The position numbers and the translations under genes were made by a program. The notes beneath the pieces are model-generated. The model made no database searches. It saw nothing but the letters and a program-made list of their open reading frames with translations, and had not been told where the DNA came from. Shown in pieces: positions 1 through 7,861 of a DNA stretch of 64,000 nt (position 1 is the first letter of the stretch; every line of letters begins with the position of its first letter). The stretch is from Desertivirga xinjiangensis (lineage in GTDB: Bacteria > Bacteroidota > Bacteroidia > Sphingobacteriales > Sphingobacteriaceae): positions 62,001 to 126,000 of the forward strand of contig NZ_JAFMZP010000009.1 of assembly GCF_024436435.1 (NCBI RefSeq), written 5' to 3'.

Positions 1-1592
1 ACGGGTCCATCCTTACTCAGATCATCATAACCTACACTTTGATATTTGACAAAGTTTGCGATGAATTTAGCCGCCAGGCTTTGGGCTTTTTCTGTATAAG
101 CCACCTTATCCTTCCAGGTATTGATAGGGTTCAACAAGATTGCAGGCACTTCAGGACAAGCTTCCGGAATCTCCGTCTTGAAGATGGGATGTGGATAAAA
201 GTTAATATTGTCAAGCTTGTTTTCCAGCACTGCTTTTATCATAGACCGGGTATAAGTTAGCTTTATCCTTTCTCCTGTACCATAGGCTCCACCAGTCCAG
301 CCAGTGTTGATCAACCAAACCTTCACCTTATTTTTCTCTATTTTTTCACCAAGCATTTCAGCATAGGTTACAGGGTGGAGCGGTAAAAAAGGCGCACCAA
401 AGCAAGTGCTGAAGGTAGATACAGGTTCTGTTATGCCTGCTTCTGTTCCGGCGATCTTAGCCGTATATCCGCTGAGGAAATGATACATTGCCTGCCTGGC
501 TGATAATCTTGAAATTGGCGGAAGTACTCCATATGCATCGCAGGTAAGGAAGAAAATGTTTTTTGGGTTATTACCAATGGATGGTTCTATTGCATTAGAA
601 ATATAATCCAGGGGATAACTTACCCGGGTGTTTTCTGTGATTTCTTTGCTTGCGAAGTTAATTTCATCACTGTCTTTTACAAAGACGGTATTTTCAACGA
701 GAGCTCCACTTCTGATAGCATTAAAGATCTGCGGTTCCTTTTCTTTGCTTAGGTCAATGCATTTGGCATAACATCCGCCTTCAAAATTGAAAATATTCTC
801 GTCGCTCCAGCCATGTTCATCATCGCCAATTAATTTACGATCGGGATCCGCACTTAAAGTAGTCTTTCCGGTTCCACTTAGACCAAAGAAAAGTGCGGTA
901 GTTCCGTCTTCTCCCATATTGGCGCTGCAATGCATACTCAGGATCTTTTTCTCGAAAGGCAGAGTAAAGTTGAGAACAGTAAACATGCCTTTCTTCATTT
1001 CACCCGTATATGCTGTACCGCCAATCAAGATGATCTTTTTAGAAAAGTTAATGATGGAGAAGTTTTCAGACCGGGTGTCATCCGTTTCCGGATCTGCTTT
1101 AAAGGACGGCGCCTGTATTATTGTCCATTCGGGTTTGAAGTCGGTCAACTCCTCTTCTTTTGGTCGTATGAACATATTGAAGCAGAATAAGTTGGCCCAG
1201 GGAGTGTCGTTTATTACTCTTACATTAACTTTGTTCTTTTGCCCGGCACATACCGATGCATCCCTCACCCAGATCTGTTTGTCTTTGAGATGTTTAGTGA
1301 TCTTTGTATAAAGCGAGTCAAAATACTTCGCTTCGATAGGGATATTAAAATCATTCCAGTGAACAGATGCATTTGTAAGCATATCATTCACTATAAATTT
1401 ATCCTTAGGAGAGCGCCCGGTAAATCTTCCGGTGTTGACCACAAGGGCGCCGGTATCATTGAGTTGAGCCTGGTTTAATTCAAGGCTTTGCTGAATAAGG
1501 CTTTCCGGGCTTAACTGATAATGGATTTCGCTTTCAGATTCGATATTCAGATAACTAAGATCCGGGATATTGCAGATGATAGAATTAGTCAT
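1..1592 (-). CDS. pckA: Phosphoenolpyruvate carboxykinase (ATP), 3' end cut by window
   Basis: Converts oxaloacetate and ATP to phosphoenolpyruvate, CO2 and ADP, the entry step of gluconeogenesis, in the cytosol. Reading the complement from the ATG at 1592 gives 530 open codons ending in D-G-P at the window edge; the family is about 535 residues, so only a few are missing. The P-loop GLSGTGKTT lies near residue 237, followed by GDDEHGWSDENIFNFEGG, the metal and nucleotide site. GRSPKDKF near the N terminus and NTGWTGGAYGTGERIK near the C terminus are also family hallmarks. It is not obviously co-transcribed with the gene at 1694-2611, which has its own spacing of about 100 bp. Identity is secure; the C terminus is unseen. 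Confidence 0.96.
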   Translation of the reverse strand, partial: MTNSIICNIPDLSYLNIESESEIHYQLSPESLIQQSLELNQAQLNDTGALVVNTGRFTGRSPKDKFIVNDMLTNASVHWNDFNIPIEAKYFDSLYTKITKHLKDKQIWVRDASVCAGQKNKVNVRVINDTPWANLFCFNMFIRPKEEELTDFKPEWTIIQAPSFKADPETDDTRSENFSIINFSKKIILIGGTAYTGEMKKGMFTVLNFTLPFEKKILSMHCSANMGEDGTTALFFGLSGTGKTTLSADPDRKLIGDDEHGWSDENIFNFEGGCYAKCIDLSKEKEPQIFNAIRSGALVENTVFVKDSDEINFASKEITENTRVSYPLDYISNAIEPSIGNNPKNIFFLTCDAYGVLPPISRLSARQAMYHFLSGYTAKIAGTEAGITEPVSTFSTCFGAPFLPLHPVTYAEMLGEKIEKNKVKVWLINTGWTGGAYGTGERIKLTYTRSMIKAVLENKLDNINFYPHPIFKTEIPEACPEVPAILLNPINTWKDKVAYTEKAQSLAAKFIANFVKYQSVGYDDLSKDGP

Positions 1593-1693
1593 GATTTTGG
1601 GCTTTATAGGCAATAGTCTTCCAATGACAATTTTGCCTTAGTTTTTTAATAAATAATGGGGAAAACCGGATCACGGAGATCCAGTGCTTTATT

Positions 1694-2611
1694 TTACTGG
1701 GAAATCTTTATTGTTGTATTCTCTTTAAAATACTTCATAATTACATCAGCGAAGGCTGCGGCAAATACAGGTCTTCCGGCAGGATCGCGCACGCCCTTGT
1801 AATTGCTTTCAATTTGCCATCCAAAAACATCAGGGTACTGCTCAGAAGTATATCTTCGGGTGTTATAGCCACCGTTAAAGTACTTCTCTCCATCTTCAAG
1901 TTCAGGTGTTTGTTTGCTTGGAATGGCAGGGGTGCCTTCTTTGCTGATCAAAGTGCCGAATGCATTTTTGCCGATCATTAGGTCTTTAAAATCAGTCTTC
2001 GGATTTAGCCTTAGAAGGTTGTTTACAGATGATCTCTTAGCCAGCTCTGACAGGTCTTTGTCGCTACTCAAATCAGGCAGTTCATTTCCATTTATGCCGT
2101 ATCCAAGCTCCAGTCTTTGATTGGGATGTCCATGACCGTGCAGATCAATATACATAGCACTACCATACTTTTTTACTGACTGTGCGAGAGCGGTGTCGAT
2201 ATAGTCGTGGAATTGCTTCCAGGGCTTTTCCATCAGCATGTTGCCGCAGGTCGCTGTTTCCATCTCGCGGTTCTGATCAATATTTTTCCTGGATAAGTGG
2301 CAAATTACAATGTATGGACTTAAGCCGTATTTGGATTTGAATGCTTTTTGTATTTCACGTGCAAGTTCGATAGTGCGTGTGTCTGTTACCGTAACAGCGC
2401 CTTTGCAGCTTCTTAAAGGAACGTCTGGCAGAAGATTGGTGCCTCCATGCGGCACGCTAAGAACAAGTGGGATATCACCAGCGATGAACTCGGTCCATTT
2501 TTCTTCGTCGAAGTAAGACTTGCCTGTTTCAAAGGTCTGGGAGAAGCTTTTGGTGACAAAAAAGACTAATAATAGAATTGAGAGTTTTAGATTCTTCATG
2601 TTTTTTAACAT
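1694..2611 (-). CDS. Exported N-formylglutamate amidohydrolase-like protein
   Basis: The 305-residue product begins with a hydrophobic signal peptide (residues about 5-25, cleavage after SFS) and so acts outside the cytoplasm. It then shows the N-formylglutamate amidohydrolase (FGase) family pattern: LSVPHGGT near residue 50, DTRTIELA, HLSRKNIDQNR, MYIDLHGHGHPNQRLELGYG and KYFNGGYNTRRY. Known family members remove N-formyl groups from glutamate in histidine breakdown, but those are usually cytosolic; the substrate here is unknown. The start may be the ATG at 2611 or the in-frame ATG at 2599, which gives a more typical signal peptide. It is a divergent paralogue of the lipoprotein at 16416-17423. 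No hut genes adjoin it. Confidence 0.85.
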   Translation of the reverse strand: MLKNMKNLKLSILLLVFFVTKSFSQTFETGKSYFDEEKWTEFIAGDIPLVLSVPHGGTNLLPDVPLRSCKGAVTVTDTRTIELAREIQKAFKSKYGLSPYIVICHLSRKNIDQNREMETATCGNMLMEKPWKQFHDYIDTALAQSVKKYGSAMYIDLHGHGHPNQRLELGYGINGNELPDLSSDKDLSELAKRSSVNNLLRLNPKTDFKDLMIGKNAFGTLISKEGTPAIPSKQTPELEDGEKYFNGGYNTRRYTSEQYPDVFGWQIESNYKGVRDPAGRPVFAAAFADVIMKYFKENTTIKISQ

Positions 2612-2832
2612 TAAGAGATAAATTATAATCCTTTGTGGATTTAGAGGATAGACATGGAATATGGAGCAGCGGACCGAAAAATCTTGTATTATTTATTTGA
2701 ATGTGAATAACACGAGTTTCTTACAAAATTTCATAATAATCCGGTCCTATATTCTTTTTGATCAGTCTTAATTACTGAATCCGGCCAAATCCAGCTTAAA
2801 TGAGCAGTTGTACGGTTTGAAATGATGATAAT

Positions 2833-5800
2833 ATGAAGAAAAAGTTATTATTAATTGTTGGAGCAGTTCTATTGGCTTCAGGTTTAAGCGCTCAATCAGT
2901 AGTGATTAATAAGCTTTACAATAACACCAGTACTGCAGATAATGGGAGCATTAATGGTCAGGGTGATGGAGTAGAGCTGCTAGTGCTTGAAGATTTTACT
3001 GACCTCAGAGGCGCTTTTATCAAAGACTTTTATAATATGGGCTCAGGCTCTTCTGCATTCGTTGAGGGAGCACAGTATCAATTTTCTCAGAACGCTTTGT
3101 GGAGCAATCTGAAAGCCGGAACTACAATTGTTTTGATTCGCCCGGCTATAGATCCAGCACCGCCCCCCGCTCTTGATGTGGATGCTAGCGATTTCACAAT
3201 ACAAACATCATTAACAAATGAGGATTACTTAGTGAAAATTACTACAAACAATACCTGGAACTTTAACCTTCAGGGTACAGATGGTGTGGTGTTGAAACGA
3301 GGTGATAGCCCAAATGGTTTCGACAACGTAATTCACTTTTTCTTCACAGGCTATGGTAGTAATGCTTCGTTAAAATCAACGATTGACGAATTTACGTTTC
3401 CGAAAATGCTAACAAATACCCTTCTAACGGGGACAACTTCATACAGTGGCTTTGCATACGCAAATAGCCCCACTGTCAGTCCATTAGATTATATGGGTAT
3501 AGATGACACCTCTAACGATATAATTGGATCATTCGTAAACAGCTCTTCAGAGACAAGGAGGCCTGCCTGGGGACTAGGAGAACCTGGAAACAACCGGGCT
3601 TTTATAGAAAAGCTGAGGGCTGCTCCGCGTACGCCGGAAGTTGTTGTTAACCGTGTTTATAATAGTGGGACTGCATTAAATGATGTGGTAGAACTATTGG
3701 TTCTGAGAGATCATATGGATATGCGCGGGATGTATATTAAAGACATTTCAGGCGGAACTATTTCGGGGACGACTTACAATGATACAGGTGGCAAGTACCA
3801 GTTTTCTGATTCCGATTTATGGAAGGATATCCGTAAGGGAACTACTATTGTATTAAGAACCGTCGCAGCCGGGGTAACGCAGGCCGGTGCGGATCTTGAC
3901 ACCGCAGGTCGTAAACTTGATCTCAATATCTTAAATCAAAGCTCTTCACCGTATTTGACATATATTTCCGGCTCCTTTAATCTCCAGAACTATGATTTTG
4001 TAACTTTAAAGAAGACAGGTTCAAATGGCGGCGCTGATGGGTTCGAAGGTAGTATCCATATTTTTGCCTTTGGTGTTCTGCCAGGCTACCGCAATGCCTA
4101 TGATGCCTTGCCTGAGCCTAAAATTGGGACTTCGGCGGCGCTTAGCAGTACTCAAGGTTATCAATACCCTGTAAATAATTCAGAAACTTATCTTGACTTT
4201 ATTGGCTTCGGAACTGACTATGTAGCTGATCAAATTAGTGCTGCTCCTCAATGGGGCAATGGACAGACTGGTAAAAATGCTGAGTTTATTGCATCGCTAA
4301 GGCCTGTGCCCCCGGTTGTACCAGAAGATGATGTAAAACCTATTGTTGCTATTAACAGGATTTTTAATAGTGGTTTAGCTTCGGGTGAAGAGGATGTAGT
4401 GGAGTTGCTGGTGATTAAGGATCATACTGACCTCCGAGGCGCTTTTTTTAAGGATATAAGCGGTGGTACGACTACATCGTACAGTTTCAATGATGGCGGA
4501 GGTAAATATAAATTTTCAGAAGACGACCTGTGGAGCGATCTGCGTACTGGTACAACAATAGTATTGAGGGGTGTAGCGTCTTCAGTTACAGAACCTGCTT
4601 ATGACGATGATCCTTCAGATTTTCGCCTGGATGTTAATTTACTATATAAGACTTCGTCAAAGTATTTAACTTATTTATCTGGAGAGTTTAATCTTCAAAA
4701 TCGCGATCTGGTTGTTCTTAAGCCAGCTACTTCGGTAGTGGATGGCTATTCGGGAGCTATTCACCTTTTTGCTAACGGAATCTCATCTACTGATTGGATT
4801 AATGCATTTAATGCTCTGCCTTCGCCAAAACTTGCCTCATCCTCTATTCTTAACGGAAACACTACTTCTACAGGTTACCAGTATGCTTTGAGCCCAACAC
4901 AAAGTGTTGCTGACTTTAATGGCATTGGAGCTAATTTCGTTGGAAACAGTACAACTACCGCTCCGGTTTGGGGAAATGGTCATCCAGGCACCAACGCAGA
5001 TTACATCACATCCTTGAGGCCAGTAATTCCAAATCAACCTGTTATCAAGTCGGGCCAGATCTTCTCTGTTCCGGAAAACAGTGTGGCCGGTACTGAGGTC
5101 GGTGAAGTTCTAGCAGGAATGCAGGTTGCGGGTACTTTTTCAAACTGGACAATATTATATGGGAATACCAATAATATGTTTAGCATTGATAAATCTACCG
5201 GTGTTATTACTGTCTCAGGAAGTGCATTGCCCGATTTTGAAACACGCCCTGTTTACTATCTAGCGCTCGAAGTCTATAATGGGACTATCCGGTCAAACAG
5301 AGCTCAGGTAACTGTGGAGATAGAAAACGTTGTTGAAATACCTGTGGCTCCTGTAATAGTTGGGGCAGTCGCTGGACGATTGAATGGCTTCAGACCCGAG
5401 ATTACTGGTAGAGCCGAGTTCAACAGTAGGGTAGCTTTATACATTGACGATGTACTTGTTGACGATAATATTATACCCGATTCATTGAATGCAGCCTGGA
5501 CTTACAGGGTTCTTACTCCTATGGCTCCGGGTATGCATACCTTTTACTTTACTGCTGTAGACACGTTAACAACAAACGCAGCAGTTCTTACAAGTGAAAC
5601 GACAAGTGTCACAATGGGCTTCCAGACAGCAGACATCATACCACATAATATTCTTACTCCGAATGGTGACGGAAAAAATGATAAGTGGATAGTTAAAAAT
5701 CTGGACTTATACCCGATTAACGAAGTGGTCATTTTTGATAAGTTAGGAAAAGTGGTTTATAATCAAAAATCTTATCAGCAGGATTGGGATGGAACATTTA

Positions 5801-5901
5801 ACGGACAACTTTTAAATGCAGGCACCTACTACTATGAGATAAATCTTGGTCCTGATCTCAAGCCTTTGAAAGGCTACTTAACTATTATAAGAAATAACTA
5901 A
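2833..5901 (+). CDS. Type B T9SS-secreted protein with three lamin-tail-like repeats, cadherin-like and Ig-like domains
   Basis: A 1022-residue cell-surface or secreted protein. A signal peptide (1-21, ending LSAQ) is followed by three long repeats starting near residues 22, 270 and 503. Each opens with an I/V-N-x-hydrophobic-Y/F-N strand, then VELLVL-x-D-x-D-RG and a TTIVL strand, and resembles lamin tail (LTD) folds. Residues about 737-833 look cadherin-like (VPENS, FSIDKSTGVITVSG), and about 838-932 Ig-like. Residues about 936-1022 are the gliding-motility type B sorting tail (ILTPNGDGKNDKW, VVIFDKLGKVVY, LNAGTYYYEI). The next gene is a PorP/SprF protein, the usual partner of type B tails. 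The specific ligand or role (adhesin, matrix protein) cannot be told from sequence. Confidence 0.85.
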   Translation: MKKKLLLIVGAVLLASGLSAQSVVINKLYNNTSTADNGSINGQGDGVELLVLEDFTDLRGAFIKDFYNMGSGSSAFVEGAQYQFSQNALWSNLKAGTTIVLIRPAIDPAPPPALDVDASDFTIQTSLTNEDYLVKITTNNTWNFNLQGTDGVVLKRGDSPNGFDNVIHFFFTGYGSNASLKSTIDEFTFPKMLTNTLLTGTTSYSGFAYANSPTVSPLDYMGIDDTSNDIIGSFVNSSSETRRPAWGLGEPGNNRAFIEKLRAAPRTPEVVVNRVYNSGTALNDVVELLVLRDHMDMRGMYIKDISGGTISGTTYNDTGGKYQFSDSDLWKDIRKGTTIVLRTVAAGVTQAGADLDTAGRKLDLNILNQSSSPYLTYISGSFNLQNYDFVTLKKTGSNGGADGFEGSIHIFAFGVLPGYRNAYDALPEPKIGTSAALSSTQGYQYPVNNSETYLDFIGFGTDYVADQISAAPQWGNGQTGKNAEFIASLRPVPPVVPEDDVKPIVAINRIFNSGLASGEEDVVELLVIKDHTDLRGAFFKDISGGTTTSYSFNDGGGKYKFSEDDLWSDLRTGTTIVLRGVASSVTEPAYDDDPSDFRLDVNLLYKTSSKYLTYLSGEFNLQNRDLVVLKPATSVVDGYSGAIHLFANGISSTDWINAFNALPSPKLASSSILNGNTTSTGYQYALSPTQSVADFNGIGANFVGNSTTTAPVWGNGHPGTNADYITSLRPVIPNQPVIKSGQIFSVPENSVAGTEVGEVLAGMQVAGTFSNWTILYGNTNNMFSIDKSTGVITVSGSALPDFETRPVYYLALEVYNGTIRSNRAQVTVEIENVVEIPVAPVIVGAVAGRLNGFRPEITGRAEFNSRVALYIDDVLVDDNIIPDSLNAAWTYRVLTPMAPGMHTFYFTAVDTLTTNAAVLTSETTSVTMGFQTADIIPHNILTPNGDGKNDKWIVKNLDLYPINEVVIFDKLGKVVYNQKSYQQDWDGTFNGQLLNAGTYYYEINLGPDLKPLKGYLTIIRNN

Positions 5902-5935
5902 GATGATGTTTAGATCTCAACCCTTGAAGGATACG

Positions 5936-6826
5936 ATGAAGTATAATAAAAAATCGATTTTCAAAACCCTGGTGTTAACCATTTCTGCATTGGTAGCCCA
6001 TCATGCGGATGCACAGGTTAGCCCGATGATATCTATGTATTACCAAAATCAATATCTTTCTAACCCGGCTTATGCAGGCTATGGAAAAGGATTGAATATA
6101 AACCTGGCATATAAGCAGCAACAAACGAAGGTTGAAGGAACTCCTGCTTCAAAAAACCTTTCTGCAGATTACAGAACTGGAAAAGTGGGGTTAGGTTTAG
6201 TTATTAACGGAGATCGCGACGGATTAATTGACATTTACAGATATGCAGGAACTTACGCCTATCATCTAAACGTTAATGATAAGCATCATGTTAGTTTTGG
6301 AGTGTCATTTGGCCTTACAACAGAAGGTGTAAATTCATCTCATATAATAGGTGACGAAGGCGATAATGAAGTGGCTTTATATAACGAACAAAAAGCATAT
6401 GCAGATGGTGATTTCGGAATAGCATATAGATTTACTAATCTCACAGTGCAGGGTGTTCTACCAAATCTTAGGCAGTTTTACTATGACGAAGTAGAAGGCA
6501 ATGTATATTCACCCTCGAAGTTTTTTACAGCGATAAGTTACAAGTTGAAAAGTTCTGTAGCAGAATTTGAACCTAAGGTAATTTACAGAGGAGTTCAAAA
6601 CTATGATAACATCTTAGACGTGGGACTTAATGCCGTTTTAAAGGATAAATTTAACTTCCTTGGAATGTACCATAGCTCCAGAAATGCCACTCTTGGTCTT
6701 GGATTTACACATGATAAGGCATATCAAATACAGATTGCTTATACATCTCCTTTTTCATCCAGTCTAAGAAAGTATTCAGATGGAAATATTGAATTGGGAG
6801 TAAAACTTAATTTTTTAAATAAATAA
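5936..6826 (+). CDS. PorP/SprF family outer-membrane protein
   Basis: A predicted outer-membrane beta-barrel of the PorP/SprF family, which helps specific T9SS cargo reach the surface. Features seen: signal peptide ending ADAQ, then the family start SPMISMYYQNQYLSNPAYAG, repeated amphipathic strands, and a C terminus GNIELGVKLNFLNK typical of a barrel end. I chose the ATG at 5936 because AAGGA sits just upstream and the signal peptide follows directly; the frame can be extended to an ATG at 5903, one base after the previous stop. It is clearly co-transcribed with the type B cargo gene before it, and a strong terminator follows at 6848-6875. Confidence 0.88.
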   Translation: MKYNKKSIFKTLVLTISALVAHHADAQVSPMISMYYQNQYLSNPAYAGYGKGLNINLAYKQQQTKVEGTPASKNLSADYRTGKVGLGLVINGDRDGLIDIYRYAGTYAYHLNVNDKHHVSFGVSFGLTTEGVNSSHIIGDEGDNEVALYNEQKAYADGDFGIAYRFTNLTVQGVLPNLRQFYYDEVEGNVYSPSKFFTAISYKLKSSVAEFEPKVIYRGVQNYDNILDVGLNAVLKDKFNFLGMYHSSRNATLGLGFTHDKAYQIQIAYTSPFSSSLRKYSDGNIELGVKLNFLNK

Positions 6827-6847
6827 TCAGTTTTTTTATTGTTGCAA

Positions 6848-6875
6848 AAAAAAATCCCATTAGTGGGATTTTTTT
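6848..6875 (+). terminator. Intrinsic terminator after the PorP/SprF gene
   Basis: ATCCCA and TGGGAT arms with a TTAG loop are flanked by runs of A and T, giving a stem of up to 12 bp followed by a T tract. It ends the two-gene type B cargo operon. Confidence 0.85.
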
Positions 6876-7137
6876 CGTTAAAGGGCGGGTTTGTGGGTAA
6901 ATTAGTTTGTGGTTTTTGAGGATTTATTATTAATTTGGCTATTTTTTTGATTTTTTTGATCGAATTAGTGTGAATTTATTTGTCTTTTTCAAAATTTCGC
7001 TTCTTTTTTTAAATTGTTTTTGTTTTGTTTCGTTTTTTCTATACTTTTAAGAAATGAATATTAAGATGAGGATATTCATAACGCTTCAGGGTTTTGATTA
7101 TAGCAAGTTTAGCCTTGCAATTTTAGTTTAGAAAAGG
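6876..7137 (+). promoter_or_regulatory. AT-rich intergenic leader upstream of the ECF sigma gene
   Basis: About 260 bp with no credible gene. It is very T-rich and must hold the promoter of the sigma gene, but I see no exact TAnnTTTG box with a spaced TTTG. AAAAGG directly precedes the ATG at 7138. Confidence 0.45.
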
Positions 7138-7731
7138 ATGGCGATTTATAATTTATTTGAGGAAAAGGTATTATTGGAGCAAATTTCAGGAGGGGATGAA
7201 GTGGCTTTTCGCAGAGTATTTGAGCTCTATAAAAAAACGATATTAACTTTCGTCGATAATTTCATCCATTCCAGTGAAGATGCAGAGGAAATTGTTCAGG
7301 AAACTTTTCTGATCTTATGGAATAACCGTCAGTCCTTAACCGGTATTGAACACCCGCGAAATTATATATACACAATTGCCCGAAACAAATGTTATGATTA
7401 CCTGGCAAAAATGGCTCGTAATCAAAAAGCTATGAGGCACGCCTGGGAGAATTCGCAGGAGGCCTTAAATGAAACTGAGCTTTTGCTTAATTCAAAAGAA
7501 AGTATTATGCTAATTAATCATGCGTTGCTTAAGCTTTCAGCTCAAAAACAATCTGTTTTTCGCATGAGTCGATATGATGATATGAGTCATGAGGAAATCG
7601 CATTAGCAACCGGACTTTCCAGAAGCAGGGTCAAAAATATCATTGTTGAAGTATTAAAGCATTTGAAGGTGCGTCTAAAACAAGCCTCAGTTCTATCGGT
7701 TTTATATTGCCTCTTTACCTTATTTAGATAA
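7138..7731 (+). CDS. ECF RNA polymerase sigma-70 factor (Bacteroidetes RpoE type)
   Basis: A 197-residue extracytoplasmic-function sigma factor. Region 2 spans about residues 20-90 (AFRRVFELY, EDAEEIVQETFLILW, NYIYTIARN) and region 4 about 120-178 (SAQKQSVFRMSRYDDMSHEEIA, then a helix-turn-helix TGLSRSRVKNII). It should direct RNA polymerase to the downstream SusCD locus once released by the FecR protein at 10051-11235. The sigma and FecR genes are normally adjacent in such systems; here a beta-helix protein gene lies between them. The hydrophobic C-terminal end (about 15 residues) is seen in many Bacteroidetes ECF factors. Confidence 0.93.
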   Translation: MAIYNLFEEKVLLEQISGGDEVAFRRVFELYKKTILTFVDNFIHSSEDAEEIVQETFLILWNNRQSLTGIEHPRNYIYTIARNKCYDYLAKMARNQKAMRHAWENSQEALNETELLLNSKESIMLINHALLKLSAQKQSVFRMSRYDDMSHEEIALATGLSRSRVKNIIVEVLKHLKVRLKQASVLSVLYCLFTLFR

Positions 7732-7861
7732 TTTGAGTAAATTTTACTAGTCCATGTTAAGGTTCTTCTACCCTTAAGTAAAAGAAAAATTAATTCGGTC
7801 CATGTTTTTGATAATGCAGTCTATAGAGTATTGCAGGTATTAAAAACAAAAACGGATTAAT

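Noticed and set aside
787-1311. 174-codon plus-strand open frame within pckA
   Set aside because: The complement carries the P-loop and metal motifs of pckA; the plus frame has no recognisable product.
7755-7777. TTAAGG / CCTTAA inverted repeat before the beta-helix gene
   Set aside because: Six-base arms of low complexity with a 9-nt loop; expected by chance in such AT-rich DNA.
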